Source: an uncultured Bacilli bacterium (GTDB lineage Bacteria > Bacillota_I > Bacilli_A > RF39 > UBA660). Taken from it: DNA of 17,915 bases. A model generated the notes under the pieces. The model saw only the letters and a list, made by a program, of their open reading frames with translations, was not told the origin of the DNA and searched no databases. The DNA lies in NCBI GenBank assembly GCA_934169415.1, contig CAKPNP010000025.1:1-17915 (forward strand). Reading direction: 5' to 3'. Each line of letters begins with the position of its first letter. Within the stretch, counting starts at the first letter, position 1. Position numbers and translations under genes: made by a program. Positions 7,808 to 14,013 of the stretch are shown here, in pieces.

Positions 7808-10141
7808 TTAATCAAAATTATGTTTTGGTTTAAGGGTTATTTTTATTGTACTTGGTAATACATCACCTTTTTTAACGCTTTGTTCAGTAACAAAACCATA
7901 ACCTTCAATCTCATAATTAATATTAAGTAAATTTAAAATTGATATTGCATCTATTCTTGAATAATCAATAAGTGAAGGCATAGTAACATTATTATTTGTT
8001 ACTAAATAAACTTTGTCATTAGTTATAACTTCAGTTCCACTACTTGGATATTGTTTTACTATTTTATCCCCGTCTCCTAATATTACAGTATCAAAACCTA
8101 ATTCTTTTAATTCGAGTGTTACATCATTTGTATTTTTATTAATATAATTTTTTATAACATACTTATTATTTTTATTAGAATTATTACTTTTAATTAAACC
8201 CTTATATTTAGCAATCGATTCTATAACAGGTTGACCTATAATTCTTATTGTACTTGATGAATTAATGTTTGGTCTTTTCATGGACAAAAATATAATTATC
8301 TCAGGGTCATCCTTAGGAAATATACCAGAAAATGAATATATATATCTAGATGAATAAGATCCATCTTCAAATATTTCGGCAGTACCAGTTTTTCCCATTA
8401 AATCAAGACCATTTACTCTATATCCTGTTCCTGTCGCATTACCAGCTACATCGTTAACCGTATTATACATTAACTCTTTTATTTTATCAGTAGTACTTTT
8501 AGATACAACTTTAGTTTTAGTAACTTCTCTTTCATATGTAATTTTTCCATCACTATCGATTTTCTTAACAATATGTGGCTTTACTAAATATCCATCATTA
8601 GCAATTATAGATAAGGCTTGCAAATGTTGGATTGGAGTTGTCGAAATACCTTGACCGTATGAGGCTGCTGCAACTTCAACTGGATAAGTAAATGATATAT
8701 TACCAATTAATTCACGTGATAGTTCTATATCTGTTTTAGCACCAAATCCGTAATCTATAAAACATTGATGCAAATCTTCACGAGTTAAAAAATTTTGCAT
8801 TATATATGAAACAGCTACATTACTTGATCTTTCAAAACCATAATCATATGTAATTTCTCCCCAGCCGACTCTGTTCCAATCATATATTTTAGTTCCTTCT
8901 ATATCAATTACACCAGATTTATATGTTTCATCACCTTTATAGGTTCCTTTTTCTATAGCACACATATATGTATATATTTTCATTACACTACCTGGTTCAT
9001 ACACAAATGAGGTAAGTGGATTTTCATAGTTAACTATTGTACTTAAATCATTAGGATTATAAGATGGACTAGAAGCACTTCCAAGAATATCACCTGTTTT
9101 AGCATCCATTATATTTATAGTAAACCATTCTGGTTCATATTTTTCTACGGCTTCATCTACAGCAGTTTCTAAAATTCTTTGTATATTAGAATCTAAAGTT
9201 AAATAAATATTTGCACCATTTTCTTCAAGTACTGTTGTTTCTTTAGTATTTGGTATTTTGTATCCATATCTATCAGCTTGGTAAACTGTATATCCATTAA
9301 TACCTCTTAATATATCTTCATACTTTGATTCTACACCTAGTTCACCTATTATTTTTGATTCTAACTTAGCAGATGTAGAATCATCAGTAACTTCTATTAC
9401 ACAATCATCTAATAATTTGCCATCTGTATATATTTCTAATGTTGTTGTTCCTATATCTTTTGTATTTATTACCCCATCTACACTTAAGTCAAAATAATCT
9501 TTAGAATATACTTTAAATGTTAAATTAGTATAATCTCCTATTAAAGTTTTTAATATTTTTTTTAAATCATATTCATTATTATTTGTAACTCTTAAATAAT
9601 TTTTTGTCTTAGCATACCCAATTATATAAGATGCGAAATCACCATTAGGATAATATCTTTTATAACTTTCTTCAAATTCTATACCAGGAAGATTTAAATC
9701 TTCTATTTTTTTCTTAGTTGTTTCTGTTATATTTTTTCCTTTTGCACCTAAATAAGTTTGATATAAATCTTGATTTAAATACGATAGTATTTCTTCTTTA
9801 GACATATTTAAAACTGTTGAAAGCGCCAAGGCCGTAGCTTCCTTATCACTTACATGATATAGTTTTGTAGAATCCCCTGTTCTAGATTCATCCAAGTAAG
9901 CTACAATTGTGTAACTTGAAACATCTACTGATAGTATATTACCATCAGAATCATAAATAGTTCCTCTTTTTGAATAAAGTGTTGAAGATATTGTGTTTCT
10001 ATTAGATGCAAATTTATTCATATCAATTCCATATACTTTTTTAGATAATGAAAGATATAAAAATTGTAAATACAAAATAAAAATGAAGATAAAAAATATT
10101 ATAAAAACCACAACTGGAAATTTATATACTTTCTTCTTCAT
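7808..10141 (-). CDS. pbpB: Class B penicillin-binding protein (FtsI/PBP2B type) with PASTA domains
   Basis: This 777-residue division transpeptidase cross-links septal peptidoglycan outside the membrane. One N-terminal anchor helix (about 10-32) is followed by the pedestal (about 50-300). The transpeptidase domain carries SVMK with catalytic S385, SSN at 439-441 and KTG at 584-586. Two PASTA-like domains follow (about 660-715 and 717-772). Residues about 190-260 interrupt the pedestal between IGYAKTK and GELGVESKYEDILRG, which are normally close together; this insert looks like a bacterial Ig-like (BIG2) domain (SVDGVINTKDIGTTTLEIY). I chose the ATG at 10141 because AGAGGTGAG directly precedes it; the longer frame adds six residues and no ribosome site. 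It is the last gene of the cluster. Confidence 0.93.
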   Translation of the reverse strand: MKKKVYKFPVVVFIIFFIFIFILYLQFLYLSLSKKVYGIDMNKFASNRNTISSTLYSKRGTIYDSDGNILSVDVSSYTIVAYLDESRTGDSTKLYHVSDKEATALALSTVLNMSKEEILSYLNQDLYQTYLGAKGKNITETTKKKIEDLNLPGIEFEESYKRYYPNGDFASYIIGYAKTKNYLRVTNNNEYDLKKILKTLIGDYTNLTFKVYSKDYFDLSVDGVINTKDIGTTTLEIYTDGKLLDDCVIEVTDDSTSAKLESKIIGELGVESKYEDILRGINGYTVYQADRYGYKIPNTKETTVLEENGANIYLTLDSNIQRILETAVDEAVEKYEPEWFTINIMDAKTGDILGSASSPSYNPNDLSTIVNYENPLTSFVYEPGSVMKIYTYMCAIEKGTYKGDETYKSGVIDIEGTKIYDWNRVGWGEITYDYGFERSSNVAVSYIMQNFLTREDLHQCFIDYGFGAKTDIELSRELIGNISFTYPVEVAAASYGQGISTTPIQHLQALSIIANDGYLVKPHIVKKIDSDGKITYEREVTKTKVVSKSTTDKIKELMYNTVNDVAGNATGTGYRVNGLDLMGKTGTAEIFEDGSYSSRYIYSFSGIFPKDDPEIIIFLSMKRPNINSSSTIRIIGQPVIESIAKYKGLIKSNNSNKNNKYVIKNYINKNTNDVTLELKELGFDTVILGDGDKIVKQYPSSGTEVITNDKVYLVTNNNVTMPSLIDYSRIDAISILNLLNINYEIEGYGFVTEQSVKKGDVLPSTIKITLKPKHNFD

Positions 10142-10151
10142 TTTCTCACCT

Positions 10152-10424
10152 CTAGTCATCCACTATAATTATATTATCATTATTATACGCCAAACCTAAA
10201 TCTTTTACAATACTTTGAACGTTATCAAAACTTGTAAGTTCATTTACTTGCATAGTAAGACTTTCAACATCTTTTTTTTCAACTGATATCTTGTATCTTA
10301 TTTTTTCATTACTCATTTGAAAGTTTCCTAAACTAGCGCCTAAAAATATTTTTAAACAAACTGTTAATAATAAACAGCTTATTCCTAAAACATAAATCAT
10401 TTTTTCTCCCTTTGTTATTCTCAT
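10152..10424 (-). CDS. ftsL: Cell-division protein FtsL-like
   Basis: This 90-residue bitopic protein has a short basic N-terminus (MRITKGEK), one membrane helix (about 9-29) and an extracytoplasmic region (30-90) with coiled-coil character ending in a typical FtsL segment (VQSIVKDLGLAY). FtsL is fast-evolving, so the call depends on size, topology and position between rsmH and the class B PBP. In the divisome it pairs with DivIC/FtsB and activates the PBP-FtsW synthase. The first ATG lies 1 nt after the rsmH stop; an alternative ATG at 10400 has its own ribosome site (AAAGGGAG) but would remove the basic residues that orient the helix. Confidence 0.8.
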   Translation of the reverse strand: MRITKGEKMIYVLGISCLLLTVCLKIFLGASLGNFQMSNEKIRYKISVEKKDVESLTMQVNELTSFDNVQSIVKDLGLAYNNDNIIIVDD

Positions 10425-10425
10425 A

Positions 10426-11334
10426 TTATCTTACCCTTTCGATTATTCTTAATTTAGCACTTCTTGCTCTAGGATTTTCTAAAATTTCTTCACTTGTTGG
10501 TTCAATTACATCAACCAGTTTAAATTTTGGTTTATATTCATCCGGTATTATAGGTAATTTTTTTAAATTAGCATCTACACTACTAACACTTTTAAATATA
10601 TTTTTACAAATTCTATCTTCTAGAGAATGAAATGTAATAACACAAATTCTTCCACCAACATTTAATAAATCTAAAGCATCAGTTAAACTTTTTTCAAAAA
10701 CATTTAATTCATCATTAACTTCTATTCTAATAGCTTGAAATGTCTTTCTAGCAGGATGCTTATCTTTCTTATAGCTAAAAGGAACATTTTCTTTAATAAC
10801 ATCTGCAAGTTCTAATGTTGTAGTAATAGGTCTATTTTTAATTATTCCTCGAGCTATACTAGTAGCATATTTTTCTTCACCATAATTTCTTAATATTCTA
10901 ATTAATTCATCTAAAGTGTAATTATTTACAACATAATAAGCATCTATTGGATTATTTTTATCCATCCTCATATCAAGACGAGCATCTTTATGAAAACTAA
11001 AACCTCGAGTAGTTTCATCTAGTTGTGGGCTAGATACACCTAAATCGTACATTATAGCATCAACATTATTTACCCCTAATTTATTTAATTCTTCCTTTAT
11101 ATGAACAAAATTAGTATTAATAATTTTAAAATTATCTGATATTTTATTTAATTTTTCAGTTGAAGTTATAATACTATCCTCATCTTGATCAAATGAATAT
11201 AAATATCCATTTTTTATTTTCTTTAAAGCTTCACTGCTATGACCTGCTCTACCCAAAGTACAATCTACTACTATACTATCGTCTTTTAAATTTAAACCTT
11301 CAATACATTCTTCTAATAAAACACTCTTATGCAT
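10426..11334 (-). CDS. rsmH: 16S rRNA m4C1402 methyltransferase RsmH
   Basis: This 302-residue SAM-dependent enzyme (formerly MraW) N4-methylates C1402 in the decoding centre of 16S rRNA. The opening HKSVLLEECIEGL, motif I DCTLGRAGHS (about 24-33), the DLGVSSPQLDE block (about 97-107) and GFSFHKDARLDMRMD are diagnostic. HPARKTFQAIRIEVNDEL and the C-terminal NPRARSAKLRIIER complete the family pattern. Length is standard. The ribosome site AAGGTGAG sits between mraZ and this gene, which are 8 bp apart. It belongs to the division cluster driven by the mraZ promoter. Confidence 0.97.
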   Translation of the reverse strand: MHKSVLLEECIEGLNLKDDSIVVDCTLGRAGHSSEALKKIKNGYLYSFDQDEDSIITSTEKLNKISDNFKIINTNFVHIKEELNKLGVNNVDAIMYDLGVSSPQLDETTRGFSFHKDARLDMRMDKNNPIDAYYVVNNYTLDELIRILRNYGEEKYATSIARGIIKNRPITTTLELADVIKENVPFSYKKDKHPARKTFQAIRIEVNDELNVFEKSLTDALDLLNVGGRICVITFHSLEDRICKNIFKSVSSVDANLKKLPIIPDEYKPKFKLVDVIEPTSEEILENPRARSAKLRIIERVR

Positions 11335-11342
11335 AACTCACC

Positions 11343-11777
11343 TTAAATTTTTAAATTTTGTGCGAATAAATTCTCTGCTATATCAGAAATAGAATCTTCG
11401 TTATCTTCTAAGAATTTATCAAACTTATCACTAGACCAAATTTCTAATCTTTCATTTACACCTATTATTACACAATCTTTTACTAATGAAGCAAACTTTA
11501 TAAGTGGTTGAGATATATTTATTCTACCTTGTTTATCAAATTCTATTTCCATGGCACCAGATAGAAAAAATCTTAAATAATTACGGGCATCTTTTGTATT
11601 TGGAAGTTCCTTATATTTTTCAGTAATACTTTTAAATTCACTAATTGGGTATAAAAATAAACAACCATCTAACCCCTTTGTAATAACTATTTTATCCCCT
11701 AATTCTTCTCTTAATTTAGATGGAATAGTTAATCTACCTTTGTCATCTATAGTATGATGATATTCCCCCATGAACAT
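11343..11777 (-). CDS. mraZ: Transcriptional regulator MraZ
   Basis: This 144-residue DNA-binding protein has two AbrB-like swapped-hairpin units. Each carries the DxxxR signature: DDKGR at 11-15 and DKQGR at 81-85. MraZ proteins form rings and bind direct repeats upstream of their own gene, controlling the division and wall cluster. I start it at 11777 (MFMGEYHHTID), the start seen across the family. The open frame continues 45 nt upstream to 11822 but that extension reads through the operator and lacks a ribosome site. The G-rich site GGGTGAT just before the ATG overlaps the last operator box. First gene of mraZ-rsmH-ftsL-pbpB. Confidence 0.97.
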   Translation of the reverse strand: MFMGEYHHTIDDKGRLTIPSKLREELGDKIVITKGLDGCLFLYPISEFKSITEKYKELPNTKDARNYLRFFLSGAMEIEFDKQGRINISQPLIKFASLVKDCVIIGVNERLEIWSSDKFDKFLEDNEDSISDIAENLFAQNLKI

Positions 11778-11786
11778 TAAAATCAC

Positions 11787-11820
11787 CCACTTTTTTACAC
11801 TTTGCTCCACTTGATACCAC
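11787..11820 (-). promoter_or_regulatory. MraZ operator: four 10-bp-spaced boxes
   Basis: On the minus strand GTGG, GTGG, GTGT and GTGG occur at exact 10-bp intervals (plus-strand complements ending at 11820, 11810, 11800 and 11790). The three downstream boxes fit the published Mollicutes MraZ site AAAGTGK with N3 between copies (CAAGTGG, AAAGTGT, AAAGTGG). The array begins 1 bp after the -10 and ends next to the mraZ start. Confidence 0.85.
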
Positions 11821-11821
11821 A

Positions 11822-11850
11822 ATTATACTATTTTATAGGAATATTGTAAA
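11822..11850 (-). promoter_or_regulatory. mraZ (division cluster) promoter
   Basis: -35 TTTACA (11850-11845), a 17-bp spacer and a perfect -10 TATAAT (11827-11822). The predicted start falls inside the first MraZ box, which suits autoregulation by blocking RNA polymerase. Confidence 0.85.
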
Positions 11851-11871
11851 TACTTTTTACATATTTTTAAT

Positions 11872-11898
11872 AAAAGAAAAAGAGGAAAAATTCCCCTT
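11872..11898 (-). terminator. Terminator of the tiny-peptide operon
   Basis: On the minus strand AAGGGGAA, loop TTT, then TTCCTCTT form an 8-bp stem with one G-U pair, followed by a T-rich tail. It begins inside the last codon of the 46-residue peptide gene and separates it from the mraZ promoter. Confidence 0.75.
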
Positions 11899-12037
11899 AA
11901 AATAAGCATGCACCGATTATAATAGCTAACAATATATATAATACTATTATAATTATGTAGTCGATATTAGATTTTGTATTACAAGTATTTGTAGTTGTTG
12001 TTGTATTGCATGCCTTAGCCTCACTTTTACAGCACAT
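11897..12037 (-). CDS. Tiny one-helix membrane peptide, MCC type (46 aa)
   Basis: This 46-residue peptide begins MCCKSEAKAC, has a Thr-rich linker with another Cys, and ends in one membrane helix (DYIIIIVLYILLAIIIGACLF). The helix resembles the YjcZ / 'tiny TM' sporulation peptide family (FALIVVLFILLIIVGA type), but the Cys- and Thr-rich N-terminus is longer than usual. A textbook ribosome site (AGGAGG, 6 nt before ATG) supports translation, and that site overlaps the TAG stop of the peptide gene upstream, so the two are one operon. Function is unknown; cysteines near a membrane suggest crosslinking or metal binding, but this is inference. Confidence 0.75.
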   Translation of the reverse strand: MCCKSEAKACNTTTTTNTCNTKSNIDYIIIIVLYILLAIIIGACLF

Positions 12038-12047
12038 ATTAAACCTC

Positions 12048-12134
12048 CTAGATATAAGCTCCAAGTATGATAATTAAAAGAATAAATAATACTAAAACGA
12101 TAGCAGCACCTGAAATTCCATTATTGCAACACAT
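12048..12134 (-). CDS. YjcZ-like tiny membrane peptide, MCC type (28 aa)
   Basis: This 28-residue peptide reads MCCNNGISGAAIVLVLFILL followed by IIILGAYI. The hydrophobic part closely follows the YjcZ / tiny-TM consensus of Bacillota sporulation peptides (ALIVVLFILLIIVGA). Ribosome site AAGGAGG lies 9 nt upstream. The stop is TAG, whose last bases form part of the next gene's ribosome site. The twin MCC starts of the two neighbouring peptides suggest duplication. In Bacillus members of this family are associated with spores; no other sporulation gene is in this window. Confidence 0.75.
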   Translation of the reverse strand: MCCNNGISGAAIVLVLFILLIIILGAYI

Positions 12135-12166
12135 GTAAATCAGCCTCCTTTTTCTCTTTTCACTTC

Positions 12167-12193
12167 TATTGTATGGTATTATTCAAAATTGGT
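12167..12193 (-). promoter_or_regulatory. Putative sigma-K-like promoter of the tiny-peptide operon
   Basis: On the minus strand CACC (core AC at 12193-12192), exactly 16 bp, then CATACAATA (12175-12167). This fits the Bacillus sigma-K consensus mACm-N16/17-CATAnnnTA at every fixed position. CATACAAT also matches the sigma-E -10, but no sigma-E -35 is present. A sigma-A reading (TACAAT) lacks a recognisable -35. The predicted start is about 25 nt before the first peptide ATG, an ordinary leader length. Confidence 0.4.
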
Positions 12194-12256
12194 GCTTATT
12201 ATGAAAAAATTTTATAATTTTTTTATGTGAAACTTTGGTGATAAAGTTAAAACATA

Positions 12257-12285
12257 TTGTTTTTTTTAATATACTTTGTTATAAT
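12257..12285 (+). promoter_or_regulatory. prsA promoter (sigma-A type)
   Basis: -35 TTGTTT at 12257-12262, 17-bp spacer and perfect -10 TATAAT at 12280-12285. The transcript would begin near 12292, with the ribosome site AAAGGA before the ATG at 12325. Confidence 0.7.
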
Positions 12286-12324
12286 TATTGAAGATGGAAA
12301 CATCATAAAGAAAGGAATTAGAAA

Positions 12325-13314
12325 ATGAAAAAAGGAAAATATTTATTGTTGTTATTATGTGTTCCACTTATTCTTACTGGATGTAAAAACACACCAAAAC
12401 TTGAAAATGGAGAAGAAGTTATTGTAGAAGTAACTGATAAACAATTTACTGCAGATGACTTTTTTGATAAATTAAAAGAAAAATATGGTGCTAGTGTATT
12501 AGTAAGTTTAGTTGATGATTACATTACTAGCAAAGAATTAACTGAAGATATGATTAAAAGTGCTGAAGAAGAAGCACAATCTAATTATGATATGTACTAT
12601 GCTTATTATAAATCAAATTGGCAATCTTTCTTATCTTATTATGGATATAATTCAAATGATGAATTCTTAAATGAGTTAAAAAACAATGCTAAGCAAGAAG
12701 CAGTTTTAGAAAAATATTTAAAAGAAAACGTTATTACTGAAGATGAAATTAAAGAATACTATGAAAAAAATATATATGGTGAAAATACAGTAAGACATAT
12801 ATTAATCAAACCTGATACTACTGATAGTATGAGTGATACAGAAAAAACTGAAGCTAAGAAAAAAGCTTTAGAAGAAGCTAACTCAATAATTGAAACTTTA
12901 AAGAAAAGTAATGATTTAGAAAATGATTTTATATCAATAGCAAAAGAAAAATCTGATGATACTCAAACTAAATCTGAAGGTGGTTTAATTGAAAACTTCA
13001 CAAACGAATCAGGATTAGTTACAGAATTCTGGGAAGCATCACTTAATCTTAAAGTTGGTGAATTTACAACTACTCCTGTAGAAACAGATTATGGTTATCA
13101 TATAATATATAAAGTTAGTCAAAATGATAAACCATCACTTGATTCAGTTAGAGACAAAGTAATATCTAGTGTAATTGAAGAATTATTATCTAGTGATAAT
13201 TCAAAATATGTATATTGGGCTGGATTAAGAGAAAAATATGGTATGACTATATATGATGACACAATTAAAGATACATATAAAGCAACAATGGATAATCTTA
13301 AGAAAAATAATTAA
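12325..13314 (+). CDS. prsA: PrsA-like foldase lipoprotein (parvulin peptidyl-prolyl isomerase)
   Basis: This 329-residue exported lipoprotein assists folding of secreted proteins at the outer face of the membrane. The signal peptide MKKGKYLLLLLCVPLILTGC ends in a lipobox LTGC, with C20 as the lipidated residue. A SurA-like helical region (about 35-150) is rich in Glu, Lys and Tyr. The parvulin domain runs about 155-264: VRHILIK start, GGLIENF in the middle and DYGYHIIYK at the end. A C-terminal helical tail follows. Length and layout match Bacillus PrsA. It has its own promoter and a terminator that starts at its stop codon, so it is probably transcribed alone. Confidence 0.92.
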   Translation: MKKGKYLLLLLCVPLILTGCKNTPKLENGEEVIVEVTDKQFTADDFFDKLKEKYGASVLVSLVDDYITSKELTEDMIKSAEEEAQSNYDMYYAYYKSNWQSFLSYYGYNSNDEFLNELKNNAKQEAVLEKYLKENVITEDEIKEYYEKNIYGENTVRHILIKPDTTDSMSDTEKTEAKKKALEEANSIIETLKKSNDLENDFISIAKEKSDDTQTKSEGGLIENFTNESGLVTEFWEASLNLKVGEFTTTPVETDYGYHIIYKVSQNDKPSLDSVRDKVISSVIEELLSSDNSKYVYWAGLREKYGMTIYDDTIKDTYKATMDNLKKNN

Positions 13315-13340
13315 TACATGAAAATGTATTTTTTATTTTA
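13313..13340 (+). terminator. prsA terminator
   Basis: A 7-bp perfect stem AATACAT / ATGTATT with GAAA loop begins at the prsA stop codon and is followed by TTTTTATTTT. It also lies just upstream of the next gene, which needs its own promoter; an extended -10 TGATATACT (about 13347-13355) is a candidate. Confidence 0.75.
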
Positions 13341-13373
13341 TATTTATGATATACTTATTTCTAGGTGATATTT

Positions 13374-13808
13374 ATGAATTATGTAATTGTTGAAATAATT
13401 CCTACTACAAGAAATCCTATAACTGGTGATATTGCACAATTATCAGCAATAAAAAAAGGGAAAAAAACTAAAAAATTAAATTTGAGATTAAATAAAGATA
13501 AAATTAATATTCCTGATATTTTAAGAATGACAAATTATGATAATGATAAATTTGAATACTTAGAAACAACTAATGAAATAATGAATAAATTTATTAAATT
13601 CATCGAAGATTATGATTTGATAATAATTCCTAATGATTATACTAAAGAATATTTATCAAATATTAAAAATAATAAAATTAGTATATCTGATAAATTAGGT
13701 ATTGATTATAGCGAATTATTAATAGATGATATAATTAATAAATATAATTTAGAATATTCAAATGATATTGTAGGAATATTAAATGATGCTATTAAAAAAC
13801 ATGGATAA
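13374..13808 (+). CDS. DnaQ-fold exonuclease-like protein, apparently without catalytic residues
   Basis: This 144-residue protein follows the layout of DnaQ/DEDDh 3'-5' exonucleases: first strand YVIVEIIPTT (usual YVVFDIETT), then a strand-turn block NPITGDIAQLSAIKKG. INIPDILRMT, NEIMNKFIKFIEDYDLIII and a C-terminal helix NDIVGILNDAIKK (usual HRALDDA) follow. The catalytic residues are not conserved: the first Asp aligns with E7 and the Glu with I9. The NxxFD Asp is absent from PNDYTKEYL, and the His aligns near N130; only D138 may remain. The fold call is mine from pattern and is uncertain. I start at ATG 13374 because AGGTGA lies 5 nt upstream; a GTG at 13365 would consume that site. Confidence 0.6.
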   Translation: MNYVIVEIIPTTRNPITGDIAQLSAIKKGKKTKKLNLRLNKDKINIPDILRMTNYDNDKFEYLETTNEIMNKFIKFIEDYDLIIIPNDYTKEYLSNIKNNKISISDKLGIDYSELLIDDIINKYNLEYSNDIVGILNDAIKKHG

Positions 13809-13822
13809 AACCATGTTTTTTT
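13794..13822 (+). terminator. Terminator of the DnaQ-like gene
   Basis: AAAAAACATGG (13794-13804) pairs perfectly with CCATGTTTTTT (13811-13821) around a 6-nt loop containing the stop codon, followed by another T. The stem's 5' arm is the last coding sequence. Confidence 0.85.
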
Positions 13823-13824
13823 GT

Positions 13825-13892
13825 GGGGTACCCCTATATATTAAACGCTAAAAAGCATTAGCGTACACATTAGAACAAGTAAAGTTACTTGT
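13825..13892. repeat. Cluster of three perfect palindromes in an intergenic region
   Basis: Three inverted repeats occur in 68 bp. GGGGTACCCC at 13825-13834 has no spacer. ACGCTAA/TTAGCGT at 13845-13851 and 13858-13864 has a 6-nt loop. ACAAGTAA/TTACTTGT at 13875-13882 and 13885-13892 has a 2-nt spacer. The stretch is visibly richer in G and C than its surroundings and lies between the terminator of the DnaQ-like gene and the end of the YhcG nuclease gene. No open frame explains it. A structured RNA, a protein-binding array, or the end of a lost mobile element are possible. Confidence 0.6.
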
Positions 13893-14013
13893 AAATGCAT
13901 GACCTACTTTTAGTATATTATTTTATTTAAAAAATATTCATATTTTTTATTTATTTTACACATTGTTTTTACAAAAATCCTATTTTTTATTTTCATTAAT
14001 AGTTATTTAATAA

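Noticed and set aside
9993..10199. 68-codon plus-strand open frame opposite the start of pbpB
   Set aside because: Antisense to the membrane anchor of pbpB and the end of ftsL, no ribosome site, composition explained by the opposite gene.
10412..10630. 72-codon plus-strand open frame opposite rsmH
   Set aside because: Shadow of a confidently assigned gene; hydrophobic composition results from reading the antisense of a conserved protein.
11778..11822. N-terminal extension of MraZ by 15 residues
   Set aside because: It would translate the MraZ operator, lacks a ribosome site, lies at or before the predicted transcription start, and the family begins at MFMGEY.
13925..13950. A/T-only hairpin (AAAAAATAT/ATATTTTTT) after the YhcG gene as its terminator
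   Set aside because: Contains a single G-C-free stem with a 2-nt centre; too weak to call, though it may contribute.
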